Positions 33,981 to 45,106 of a stretch of DNA of 64,000 bases are shown here, in pieces (the first letter of the stretch is position 1; each line of letters begins with the position of its first letter). Where the stretch lies: NCBI GenBank assembly GCA_039881045.1, contig JAYWVB010000059.1, positions 122,245-186,244 of the forward strand. Reading direction: 5' to 3'. The notes below the pieces were generated by a model, which was not told the DNA's origin, searched no databases, and was given only the letters and a program-made list of their open reading frames with translations. The position numbers and the translations under genes were made by a program. Source of the stretch: Chaetomium olivaceum (lineage: Eukaryota > Ascomycota > Sordariomycetes > Sordariales > Chaetomiaceae).

Positions 33981-35757
33981 CTAGTTCATCTCCGGCTCCC
34001 GCCCCTCCTCCTCCTCCCCGTCACCTCACTCCTCCCCCAACACCCCCTCCTTTCATTCCACTCCTCCGTCGTAAACCGAAACCGCTCCGCCGCCAGCATA
34101 ATCACCGCCACGCCTCACACTGCATCACAGCCAACAACAGCTCTAGACCCAGCATATTCACAAACCCCCTTCCCTGCCTAAGGCCCCACCACCACCCCAC
34201 GCCCTCCACCACCGCCCCCGTCCATAAACCATCCCCATCCGCCGATATATACGGCCGCGCAGGCCAGCCACACCAGCGAGGCCAGCGGCGTCATCAGCAG
34301 CCGCGCGGGGCGTGATGGCTAGCACGTCGGTGGCGAGGATCGCGGGCAGCCGCGTGAGCACGTTCTCGCGGTACACGCGGTTGTCTTGCGGCCCGGTGCC
34401 GCTGCCGCTCGGGAAGCCATAGTCGCCGCCCGCGCCGCTGCGGTTGGCGTCGCCGAGGTTGGGGTTGGGCCGCAGCTCGGCGGACCAGGCGCCGGGGTGG
34501 CGTCTCGCCGCCGTCGCCGCCGCGCCGTTGTGGGCGGCGGCGGAATGGCTGGGGTCGAGAGGGGTGGTCGGGGTCGGTGGCCTCCACGTCAAAACTATGA
34601 GCGTGGCGCTGATTATCTCGGTGTCTTCGTCGTCTGACGCGAAGTCGTCTTGGGTTCCCTGTGTAGAAACCGCCGAAAGTGGTTGGGTCGGCGGTGCTGT
34701 CACCGCGGAGGGATACGGTGCTCTGTCGTCGGGGGGCGGTGGCGGGGGAGGGGTTGGTTGTGGTTGGTGTTGTTGCTCTGGGAGAAAAGGGGGATTCATC
34801 GGTTCTGTGCTCGGTGGACCCGAATTCGCCGCCCGTAGATAGGTTGGTCCCGAAGTGTCGCCGCTTGTGAGCGTTGTGTGGCCGTGGAAGTAGCTGGTGG
34901 ATCTTGTACCGCAGCGTTTTGGTTATGACGGTGTGTGGAATTTGGTGTAGAGGTAAAAGCTGGCGAACGGCGCTACCCCGAGTGCGAAAGTACCAAGCCA
35001 CCCGAGAAGGGTTCGGGGGCGATATGAGATCGGAGTCGGCGGGATGGGATAGGGGATATGCTTGTCCCGGAATGAAGAACCGCCAGTTAGGGACCCAACT
35101 GTTATAGGGGATGATCCCCGTCCGCTGGAAGAAGGCGTAATGGCTAGATGGAGACGAACGTATGTCATGGCATACCGAAAGCTTTCTCGGTTAGCGAGGT
35201 GTCGGTTGAGAAAAGGAGGGCAACGTACGATGTGGTCTTCTTCAAGGGGCCGGTAGCTGCTCCAAAAAGAGTACTCGCCAAAAATGATGGCAAGCCGCCG
35301 AGAAGTAGGAGCCCACAGACTGCTGGCTCCAGGCGAGTTGGAACATGCCATAGAAGGTTGTTTGCGAGTATGTTTGTAGAGCTAAGTACCGAGTTAGTAT
35401 TTGAGTGGGAGAGTTGGGAGTGAGCAATCAACGTACCAAGATGCGCTGCCTCATGCCGTTCACACCCCAAATGGCCGCCGACTCTAGGACGCCGCCAGCT
35501 AGAAGCAGCCTCCTGCCAATGCGGTCTTCATACTGGTGATGCTGCGGGCTGCCTCAAGTTGTGCATCGGCCGCGTTGTTCTCTGGCTCGGCAAACACCGA
35601 TGATCCATCATCACTTCATTATGAGAGCGGATGACATCCCGGTTGATACGCTTAGTCTCGGGTTGATAGGGCGGCCTCGCTCATCATACAGCTGCTGAGG
35701 AGAACGCGAGTCCTCTGGGCCTTCGCCCGGGACCACTTCATCATATGGTGACCGCCC
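33981..35757 (-). CDS. Conserved-looking multi-pass membrane protein, heavily frame-interrupted
   Basis: Several frames must be stitched, with about ten single-base breaks and at least one intron (donor GTACGT at about 35228). Ordered segments from the N-terminal side are: SPYDEVVPGEGPEDSRSPQQ, YDERGRPINP, INRDVIRSHNEVM, YEDRIGRRLLLAGGVLESAA, IWGVNGMRQRIL, FYGMFQLAWSQQSVGSYFSA, HYAFFQRTGIIPYNSWVPNW, LLGWLGTFALGVAPFASFYL, RYKIHQLLPRPHNAHKRRHF, SFDVEATDPD, WSAELRPNPNLGDAN, VLTRLPAILATDVLAIT, LLMTPLASLVWLACAAVYIG and LELLLAVMQCEAWAVIMLAA. At least four are long hydrophobic helices. The start exon lies upstream of the acceptor at 35758 and is not resolved. I think related proteins occur in other filamentous fungi, but I know no function. 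Either an error-ridden intact gene or a decayed one. Confidence 0.6.
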
Positions 35758-36260
35758 CTGAAAATAATGTCAGATTCTGATACAAAGTAAAGTTTTGAAT
35801 CAATGCAGCCTCACGAGTCCTAGCGACGTGATGGGCCCTAACCTGCCCATGGTTGCATTTCGGGTTGCTGCTTATGGAGGTGCGAGAGTCATTGATAGCT
35901 GGGATGATTATTGAATGATGAATCCAAAATTCGTAAGGCAGCACACGTGGCTCGGTACTCGGAGCGATATTAAAGGCTGTGTGCTAAGTAGTGTGTCGGC
36001 CTTTGATGGATGGACCGAAGTTGTACTTTGAGATTTATTAGTGTAGCTGCCAACAGCTGCAGAGCATGCATGGGCCTGTGATGGTTCTGGAATGGGCATG
36101 TGGATTCAAGGATGCAAAGGACAGAGGCTCCACATATTCAATTGCGCTAAGATAACCTTGTTTCCCCCTCCTTATCGGCGCAACAAACCAAAAAGTTCAG
36201 GGAAAAATTGGAATCGCGAAAGTGCATCTCGGTCGCTCGGCACATCACCCACCGCAAGCC
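35758..36260. other. Divergent region between the membrane-protein gene and utp13
   Basis: Contains the unresolved first exon of the minus-strand gene (an intron with branch CTGAC ends at 35758) and the utp13 promoter. No other gene. Confidence 0.45.
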
Positions 36261-38977
36261 ATGGCTACAAAACAAGCGACCAAGACGACCTTCGAGGTTG
36301 ACAATGTCATCCAGCACCATATTCACCGGGGGTCTGTTGCGCTCGAGAATGGCGCACGGATCCTCGCCTCAACCCTGGTGTGAAGTGGCCGTTTTGACCG
36401 AGTTGAACACGGGAAGCGCCTGGCCGAGATCGAAGGAGATGGCGAGCCGATTTCAACATTGACGATTACCCCCTCGGCTTCCCACCTCGTGGTCTGCTCT
36501 CGGTCCTTGACTATGCGCATCTACTCTCTCAAGGTGTCTTCGGAATTCGACTCGGTGGAGGCCACACTCGTGCGCACTTCGAAACCCCACGCGACGCCCG
36601 TTGTGGTCCTCGCAGTCGACAAAACTAGCACACTTTTGGCCACTGGTGCAGCAGATGGAGCGATCAAAATCTGGGATATCGTTGGAGGTTATGTGACCCA
36701 CACAGTCAGCGGTCAAAGCGTACTGGTGTCGGCTCTGCACTTTTTCGAGTTGCAGCAACTGCCGAGACTACGTCCGACCGGAAGTCGAAGAAGGGGTCGC
36801 GGAAGGGGCAGGACGAGCAAGGTCAGCAGGGGACGTGGCGTCCAGGTTTCGGCTTGCGTGGGGTACCCAAGATGGCAGGATTCGCATTTTCGACCTCCAC
36901 AAGCGCACCACAGTCCCGGTCTACGCCGATGCGAAGCGGAGGAAAGAGGCGCACGAGTCTAATGTTCAGAGCATAAAGTATTCGCCCGAGCAACACACGC
37001 TCCTGAGCGGTAGCAGAGACAAGACGATGACTCTGTGGTTGTGGAGGGACGGCGGCTGGCACGGAACCCCTATGTTGCGCCATGAGCTGGTTGAATCGGT
37101 GGGCTTTCTTAACGAGGGCAGGTGGATGTACTCGGCGGGGTCTAGCGGGTTGCTCAGGATCTGGGACACGACAACACACCACGAAATTACACAGAACAAG
37201 AGGCCAAATCAGAGCCCGAGTCGATCCTATCGGCCATCTCTCTCCCTCACAAGTCTCTGGTTCTCTGCGCACAGTCCGATTCCACTCTTGCCATGTATCG
37301 AGTACCTTCGCAGGCGGGCGTTGCTTCCAGCGGGACTGTGCTCATGGAGCCGTTTAGACGCATTTCTGGCACACACGACGAGATTTTGGATTTCGCCTAC
37401 GTCCTCCCCGACCAGTCCTTGATGGCGCTCGCCACCAACTCGGAGGATATCAGGCTCGTTTCCGTTGCCGATACCGAGGCTCAATCCGACGGGCAAGAAG
37501 GCGGCGCATACTTTGGACACGACGTTGCGTTACTAAAAGGCCACGAGGACATCGTCATGTCCTTGGATGTGGACTGGTCAGGCCATTGGGTTGCTAGTGG
37601 TGCAAAGGATAATACAACGCGGCTCTGGCGAATCGACCGCGCCAACAACTCATACACCTGCTATGCGGTGTTCACCGGCCATCTCGAGTCCGTCGGGGCT
37701 GTTGCTCTCCCCAAGGTGGTTCCTCCAGAAAACTCGGAAGCTTTCAAGAATCCTCTCGACCACCCACCATTTATGATTTCCGGTTCACAAGATAGATTCG
37801 TCCAAAAGAGAGATATTCCGCGTCAATCACAAAAAGCGAACGTATCTGCGAGTCTGAAGCGGTTAGCTCACGATAAGGACATCAACGCGCTGGACGTTAG
37901 CCCCACGGGGCGGTTATTTGCGTCTGCTTCGCAGGACAAGACGGTCAAGATCTGGGATTCCGAAAGACTCGAGGTACAGGGTATCCTCAAGGGCCACAAG
38001 CGAGGTGTCTGGACAGTCAGGTTCGCCCTCTTCATACTCCGGCCATCCAAGGCGAGCAAGGGTCGGTATCAGGAAAGGGCGTTATCCTCACCGGAAGCGG
38101 TGACAAGACGATCAAGCTGTGGAATCTCACAGACTACACCTGCCTGAGGACCTTCGAGGGCCACTCTCACAATGTCCTTAAGGTCGTATGGCTGCACATT
38201 CCCACCGATGAGGCGGCCGCCAAGAAGCGGATCCAGTTTGCCAGCGCAGGCGCCGACAGTCTGGTCAAGGTCTGGGACGCCCACCTGGGTGAAACGGAGT
38301 GCACGCTCGACAACCACGAAGACAGACTCTGGACCCTTGCGGTCCACCCCAAGACGAACGCCCTCGTATCGGGCGGCAGCGATTCCAAGGTCACCTTCTG
38401 GAAAGACACAACCTCGGAGACTCAAGCCGCCGCAACATCAGCGGCCCTCAAGCTCGTCGAACAGGAGCAAGAACTCGAAAACTACATCCATGCGGGCGCC
38501 TACCGCGACGCCATCGTTCTGGCGCTGCAGCTCAACCACCCTGGGCGTCTTCTCAGCCTCTTCACCAACGTCGTTACCACCACCCCTGAAGAAGGCAGCC
38601 TGACAGGCGTCAAGGCCGTCGACGACGTCCTAGCCAGGCTCTCGGACGAGCAGATCTTCCTGCTATTACTCCGGCTGCGCGACTGGAACACCAACGCCCG
38701 CACGGCGCCCGTCGCTCAGAGGATTCTCTGGGCGCTGGTTAAGAGCTACCCGGCCGGCAAGTTCTCGAACTTATCGGTCAAGGGGGCCAGGGGCCAGAAG
38801 AGCCTCAGCGAGGTGCTGAATGCGTTAAAGGTGTATACCGAGCGGCATTATAAGCGGATGGAAGAGCTGGTGGATGAGAGTTACTTGGTCGAGTACACGC
38901 TTCAGGAAATGGACAGCTTGGCTCCGCCCTCGCTCGAGGCGGTAGAGGATGGGGATGCCGTTATGGCTGGGGCGTAA
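36261..38977 (+). CDS. utp13: U3 snoRNP / SSU processome WD40 protein Utp13, frame interrupted
   Basis: Starts MATKQATKTTFEVDNVIQ and ends SYLVEYTLQEMDSLAPP...AVMAGA at 38977; about 905 aa if repaired. WD40 repeats include KRLAEIEGDGEPISTLTITP, LATGAADGAIKIWDIVGGYV, HTLLSGSRDKTMTLWLWRDG, HWVASGAKDNTTRLWRIDRA, FASASQDKTVKIWDSERLEV, ILTGSGDKTIKLWNLTDYTC and FASAGADSLVKVWDAHLGET. The last 190 residues are the Utp13 C-terminal domain (AYRDAIVLALQLNHPGRLLS, LSDEQIFLLLLRLRDWNTNA). At least seven single-base breaks are needed, for example at 36411-36413, about 36746, 36848, 37196 and 38025. It acts in the nucleolus in 18S rRNA processing. As an essential gene, sequencing error is likelier than decay. 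Confidence 0.9.
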
Positions 38978-39379
38978 AACGTGTAAGTAAGAGGGTTAGG
39001 GTTGTATGAGGCTCACGTTGATATTTCATGTTCTATGCGAGAAGCATGTTGAGCGTCATACTTAGAAAAAGAAGCATTGTTCAAATCTATTTGGCTGGTA
39101 TAAACCATTTATCAGTTTCACACTTTAGATAGGCATGAATTGTTATGTTTCATTTACAAATTACAGACCGACCCAAAATGCGGCTGCTTTTGTGCCAAGC
39201 TTTGTAGACCAGCTCAGGTGGGGCATTAATTGGAGGCGTGAAGCTGGGGCGGCCCATCCAGGGCGTCGCTCCTGGAAAACATCAACAACACCGACTTAAC
39301 AACGGCAGCACCGCCCAATTTCTAGAACCGTCTCTATCCGCCCAAATTTTAGGTCGCCTCTCTACAATAATACCGAGGC
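38978..39379. other. Intergenic region between utp13 and sad1
   Basis: AT-rich utp13 3' UTR followed by the sad1 promoter. No gene. Confidence 0.5.
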
Positions 39380-41061
39380 ATGTCGAAACGTCAGGCATCA
39401 GAGGCGCTGGAGGACCTCTCGGGCGTCGAGTCGCCCGCATCCAAAAAGTCAAGATTCGACGACTACAACAAGAGCTTGACCCCGGCTAGCGTAGTCGAAA
39501 ATGGCGACGAGCAGACGATATTAGCGCACGGGAATGGGTTGGTAGAGGACGACGATGGCGAGGCCGACGAGTTTTCCGGGAAGACGAGGTCGAAGAGAAG
39601 GCGCCGATTAGGCAATCCGCACCGACAGCAGGTTACGACGATCTCTACCTCGACACCATCGACCGCAACGTCCTCGACTTCGACTTCGAAAAGCTATGTT
39701 CAATCACATTATCCAATATCAATGTTTATGCATGTTTAGTTTGCGGGAAGTATTTCCAGGGCCGGGGGCCGAAATCGCATGCCTACTTCCACGCGCTAGA
39801 GGAGGATCACCATGTTTTTATCAACATGAGCACTCAGAAGGTCTATGTGCTGCCGGAGGGTTATGAGGTTACTAGCAAGTCCCTCGACGACATAAAATAC
39901 GTGTCAGACCCGCGGTATACGCGACAGGAGGTGACGGAGCTCGATCGCAAGGCGCGCACATCCTGGACGCTCGGGGGCAAGGAGTACACCCCCGGCTTCG
40001 TGGGCATGAACAACATCAAGGAGAACGACTACCTGAACGTCGTGGTGCAAGCGCTCTCCCACGTGGCGCCCTTGCGCAACTACTTCCTCCTGGAAGACTT
40101 CACCTCCGCCCCCGAACTCGTCAAGCGCACATCCATCCTCTTCCGCAAGATCTGGAACCCGCGCGCCTTCAAATCCCACGTCTCGCCCCACGAGCTCCTC
40201 CAAGAAATCTCCCTCCGCTCCAACAAGCGCTTCACCCTGACGGCGCAATCCGACCCGGTCGAGTTCCTCTCCTGGTTCCTCAACCACCTCCACCTCGGCC
40301 TCGGCGGCAGCCGAACCAAGCCGGGCTCCTCCCCAGTCCAACGCATCTTCCAAGGCAAGCTCAAAGTCGAATCGCAATCCATCACGCGCGCGGCGACGGG
40401 CTCAGCGACCGGCTCCGGTTCGAGGAAGCATCCGACGCCAAGACCGACATCGCGCGCTTCCTCCTGCTCCCCTCGACCTGCCCCCGGCACCGCTCTTCCA
40501 AGACGAGCAAGAACGCAACATCATCCCCCAAGTGCCCTCGCCACCATCCTCGCCAAATACAACGGCGTGACCGGCCAGGAACTCAACGCGCAGCGCAAGC
40601 GCTACCGGCTGATGCACCCTCTCCCGCCCTTCCTCGTCCTGCACATCAAGCGCTTCAGCCAGAACAAGTTCGTGTCGGAGCGCAACCCGACCATCGTCAC
40701 CTTCGACCCGCGCAACCTGGACGTGAGCCCCTACGTCGAGCCCGACCCGGCCCACCACCCGCCCGGCGAGCCGGTCTGGTACGACCTGGTCGCCAACGTG
40801 GTGCACGAGGCGGTGCGCGCCAAGGAGGACGTCGCCGATAGCGCGGTCGGCGAGGAGCGCAAGACCTGGAAGGTGCAGCTGCGGGACAAGGCGACGGATG
40901 AGTGGGTCGTGGCGCAGGATCTGTTTGTGGACAAGATCCGGAGCGAGTTGTTGTATCTAGGCGAGAGCTACCTGCAGATCTGGGAGAGGCGCAGGGGGCC
41001 GCCGCCGCAGCCACAGCGGCAGAGTACTGTTGTGATTGGGAAGGGGAAAGGGAAGGCTTGA
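39380..41061 (+). CDS. sad1: Sad1/USP39-type tri-snRNP splicing factor with inactive ubiquitin-hydrolase fold, frame interrupted
   Basis: Starts MSKRQASEALEDLSGVESPA; about 560 aa if repaired. An acidic N-terminus leads to the zinc-finger UBP domain: YDDLYLDTIDRNVLDFDFEK, LSNINVYACLVCGKYFQGRG, HAYFHALEEDHHVFINM. The ubiquitin-hydrolase-like domain begins YTPGFVGMNNIKENDYLNVV, where Asn/Asp replace the catalytic Cys region of active enzymes. It continues with DPVEFLSWFLNHLHLGL, FLVLHIKRFSQNKFVSERNP and a C-terminal YLQIWERRR. Breaks lie at the G run 39578-39580, near 40390, at the C run 40469-40472 and at 40535-40537. In yeast Sad1 is needed to assemble U4/U6 snRNPs for splicing. No intron is needed. 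Confidence 0.92.
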
Positions 41062-41633
41062 TGGGGGAGGCGGAGAGAAGATACCATACCGAAGGAGCAT
41101 GTACCTTACCTTACCTTCCATGTTGGGTTTATGGCCGACGAGGCTGAGAATTTCGTCATTCGACCTACAGGTTCTACAGATTCTGAAAAGAACAATACCC
41201 GGTGGATTTGATGATGTGGGCAAGAGACAAAGTTGTAGGTGGTTACAATAAAGTACTACATACACAACCCATCCCAATCCGACCCCGACCGGAACCCGTT
41301 CACCGTGAATTCATTCACCCATGCCTGCCTGCCGTTCACCCCCCGAAAATCCCATTCAGCGCTCCTTCCTCCCAGTGGTTTTTCATTAAGACCGTGCCGT
41401 ACCGTGACCAATGTCCAAGGAGAAATGAGAACAAATCAAGGACGCATCACGCCCTCGAGAACCCGAACCGAGCTGAACCGAACCCCCAGATATTCGGACG
41501 CTTCAGAATTCATATATGGCAAATGCTTGCTGATTCGGTAGTGTACAATCGCTGGAAACAAGACAGTGCCTACTTTCACCCCCGCGCCCTGACAATGCTT
41601 GTTTACTCTTTTTTTTTTCTTCGCTGGGGAGGA
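41062..41633. other. Convergent intergenic region between sad1 and the eIF4E gene
   Basis: Two 3' UTRs face each other. Contains a C/A-rich stretch and a T11 run near 41610. No gene. Confidence 0.5.
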
Positions 41634-42828
41634 TTATGAATTGGTGGCGTTCTTGTGCTCATCGGCCTGCTGCTGCGAATGTTGCTGCTGCTGATGCTGC
41701 TTGTTGTTCGACGACCGCTTATCGCCGTGGTGGTGATTGGCCTTTTCTCGCCGTGACTCCTCAATAGCTGTGCGCTGCTGAAGGCTCGAGTCGTGGCTCT
41801 TCCACTCGAGCTTAGTGTCCGGGGGGAAGGACAAGATTCGCCGCATTGTCTCACTAGGATGTATGTTAGCGGGGCGAGGGCATCAGCGGAAGTGGGAGGG
41901 GACAAACGTACCGAACCTTGAGGACCCGCTGTCCATTCGCACGAGCCCAGATGCTGAGGATGTCCTCGCCGTTCCGGACGCTGAGAACCACCCCGCACAC
42001 CTCCTCACTGGCCTCGCCGAACTGATCGCCAATAATGGCCAACAGCAGGTCCTCCCAATACCGGTCGGCGACGCCCTTTCTCAGACGCACCACCCACTTC
42101 CCTCCGTTCTTGTTCTCTTCATCCTCCCATATTGGCCGAATGCCCTTCTTGAAGAGGTGGTAGTCCGATACCAGCGGCAGCGTCGACGGCCGCTTCAGGT
42201 GCTGGTACACCCCGAAAAAGTGCTCGACCGAGTCGACGGTAGCGATGGGGTGCAGCGTCTTTTCGTACTCGATGAACCCGTTCGCCTTGGAGATGGGCGG
42301 GCGGAACCAAAACACCCAGCTGCTACGCAACTGGTGGGGTTGATGGCCCCGCCGGCCGGGTCGCCGCCTTCCCCGCTTCCCGCAACGAGACAAGGGAGGC
42401 CGGCTTGCTAATTGCCCTGCCGCCCAAGACACCGTCCTTGGCCGATTTCTCAGCGGTTGGAGTCTTTGCAGCAACGCCCAAAGCCGCCTCGAACGGATTC
42501 CCCGGCGACTTGGGCGTCTTGGCCGAGCCGAACGAGGCAAATGCGCCCGAGCCCAGGCCAAAGGCGCTCGACGCCGCGCGATCGGGGACGCCAGACTGCC
42601 GCCTGGTGTTGTCACCGAGTTGAGCGAATGTTTTCCGTGCGACGTGCTATCACCGCCAAATCGCTTGTTGAAGGAGGGGTTGCGTCCCGACGGGCTCTCC
42701 TGGCCGGAACCTGTTGTGAGAGAGAGCTTGCTCGAGCTGCCGAAGGTGGTACTAAAGTTAGGACAGCGCACCATGACGGGACGGCGGGAGCTGACTCACT
42801 TGGCACGGCGACTCCATAGATTATCCAT
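41634..42828 (-). CDS. Cap-binding eIF4E of the 4EHP (eIF4E-2) type, frame interrupted
   Basis: Exons about 42828-41912 and 41853-41634. It starts MDNLWSRRA. A Ser/Gly-rich N-terminal region (NPSFNKRFGGDSTSHGKHSL, then SSAFGLGSGAFASFGSAKTP) precedes the eIF4E fold: SSWVFWFRPPISKANGFIEY, HPIATVDSVEHFFGVYQHLK, PLVSDYHLFKKGIRPIWEDE, KWVVRLRKGVADRYWEDLLL, AIIGDQFGEASEEVCGVVLS. The two cap-stacking Trp positions are present (in FWF and PIWEDE). The C-terminal tail is His/Gln/Asn-rich. At least three single-base breaks lie in the N-terminal third, near 42800, 42600 and 42335. The cap-fold part and its intron are clean. 4EHP proteins often repress rather than promote translation; that role is by family. 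Confidence 0.85.
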
Positions 42829-45106
42829 GAAGACGTCGGAAACCGTAACTCAAGGGGGAAGTAAGCTCAGCGAGGAAAGCGAAGCCGTCGGGCAGAGCAC
42901 CGGGAAACACCAAGGACGGAAGACGACGGCGCAATCACTAATGTGTCCCGATCGGCAAAGGTGGGGGCAGGCGGCGGTTGTCCGGGGTATTATTATTGTA
43001 GGGTTGTTGTGGTGGGGGGTGGAAGCTGTCCAAACGGCTGGCGAATTTCGAGCCGGGGCAGAGGGTGATGTCAGGAGGGCTGTGGAATTTCAGAGACGTC
43101 AAATGTCGTATTAGTCGGGATTCTTGTTGATGTCGATGTGGCTGGCAATGGAGCTATGAGATGTGGTCTCGAGGATATGTGGCTGATTTAGGCTGCTGGG
43201 CGTGTCTGAAAACTGTATGTGTGCTCGATTGGCAGGACGGGATCTTTTTGCGAACTGGATTCTCAATCATGAAAAGAACAAAACTTGAAAGCCAGAGGCA
43301 GAGTGGCGGAAGGGTCGCCGACTCCACCACAGTGCTGCAGCCAAAAAAACATGACTGGTTTCGAACCCACCCTATGCATGGTCCGTGCTGTGGAACAGGC
43401 CACTGTGAAGCACACTCACGGCGCTATGGAAGGAAGGCGGGCCCAACGTTGTGGGCGGTGAATGCCGTCGAAAACCAGAGCGGGCTTGGCAATCCATTTC
43501 AAGAGGAGATTTCTCGGGAGGGTCGATTTCGCTTCTTTTTTTCTCTCTTTTTCCACAACCAAGACCACAGTTCATCAAAACATTGCCAGTCTGCCACCAA
43601 ATCGCACCACGCTGCTGGCAATTCTGAACCATGCGTCGAGATTGACTCTATCAATGCCCTTGCTTAAAACCATCATCACGAGTGCCCCATTTGCGCGGCG
43701 TCCATGATGCGGTGATGACCTGAAGCAAGATCTGGACATCCATCCATTTTCCTGCCACGTACATAGTAGACTCGGAGAAACGCGTGCCGAGCCATTGGTA
43801 TGGCTGCCGTCGATGATTAGCTATTGATCAACCATGTTCTTCTTTCGGTCTCCCGGGTTCCTCGATTTGTAAGTCGTCTTCTTGTGCGTTTTACTCTCCC
43901 AACTGCCCTGATGACCGCAAAACTTTCCGGTAAACCAACTCAGCAACGACAGGCTCCCTCAACCTTAACGGGAGGGGGTCCGCAGTCGTGAGTTGAGCAT
44001 GACGATACCTGGCTTTACCTGAGCTTTCTCTCCAGCCAATTCATCTGCTCTTTAAGATTGCCCAACTCAGAGCTAATCGTTCAGGGCATAGACACCAGCG
44101 AAAGCTGCCCGCCTTGTGAAATGCAAAATCCACGTCGAGTCAAGGGTGCCGTATGGTGTATAGGTAGTCATTGGTTCGTAGTTAGCGGACTGCGTGGCGT
44201 GAGATATCTCGGCTCGTCGAGTCTACCAGTCAGATCTTGCTTGCTCGGTTGCACACATCGACACTGCAGCGGGAGGGCGGCAGCGGTAAGACGGACAAGG
44301 TGAATATAGAAAGGTATACCGAGCTACCCCACGCCTTGTGAGGTTGTGAGGTTCGTCGGCATCCCAGTTTCGAGATCCCATAGCTTCATGATTGCAACCT
44401 CCCGAGCACGTTCTCTTCCTGCCACGCCGAGGAGTGGGGGTTTTTGGATGTTCGCCTGGGTCGCAGCTTTCCGTTGCAGCAGTAAATCACAGTCGATGCG
44501 GTACAGCATCTCCGGGTACACTACCACATGATCCAGTCTCACCAATCAGACTGTCGCGTGCTGGGTTCGGGCTGTATCTCACCGTGGCAGCCCGAGATCT
44601 CGAGGCGGCCCGAGGAAACCTGGCGTGGGCTGTTTCGACCGCGAGTCCCGTCGCAGAACACAGCTGCCGGCCCCACTATTTCCGCCCCGCGTAAAATACA
44701 GTGAGTTACCCCACCACTGCCCGCGCACACGCTCTCCAACGCTACGTAAAAGGTGGGGTTGGTGATTTCTGCCGGTGACCGCACAGCGTGTAACTGACCG
44801 ATAAAGAGAATTTCCAGACGAGCCAGGTAATAAACACCTGAACCAGTTCTTGGTCATCATCTGAACTTGTTCTATCAGGAAAAAATAGAAAAGGGTCCAT
44901 ATCCCACCCCAATTGTTGTCGTTACAGAAAGTCAACCCAAAATCAAGCTTCATACATCCCATCTATCCGTCAGTACCCAGCTGTTTGCCGACGCCCTCCA
45001 ACTGCCCCCCTACCCCGCTACCGGGTCTCGTGTCACTGACAGTTCTATTTCCGATTTCGTCACGTCAGCACCTCGAACGTCCAACACAAAAACCAAGCTA
45101 AAGCCC
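42829..45106. other. 2.3-kb intergenic region between eIF4E and met12 genes
   Basis: The flanking genes point outward, so both promoters lie here. Nothing convincing as a gene: the T-arm-like GGTTTCGAACCC at about 43355 does not fold into a tRNA, and the short frame at 43833 stops at once. The open frame running into met12 from 44867 lacks an ATG before 45107. Confidence 0.5.

Noticed and set aside
35166..35200. A 32-bp intron in the membrane-protein gene (GTATGC to CTAG)
   Set aside because: Too short for splicing; the larger GTACGT intron plus a missing C in the GCCAT context explains the reading frame better.
43270..43460. Possible tRNA with T-arm-like GGTTTCGAACCC
   Set aside because: Neither strand gives a paired T stem or a matching acceptor stem, and no A box lies at the right distance.
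43833..43990. Short ATG exon (MFFFRSPGFLDL) followed by a good GTAAGT donor
   Set aside because: Joining to the next acceptor gives a stop within a few codons, and no further exon is evident.
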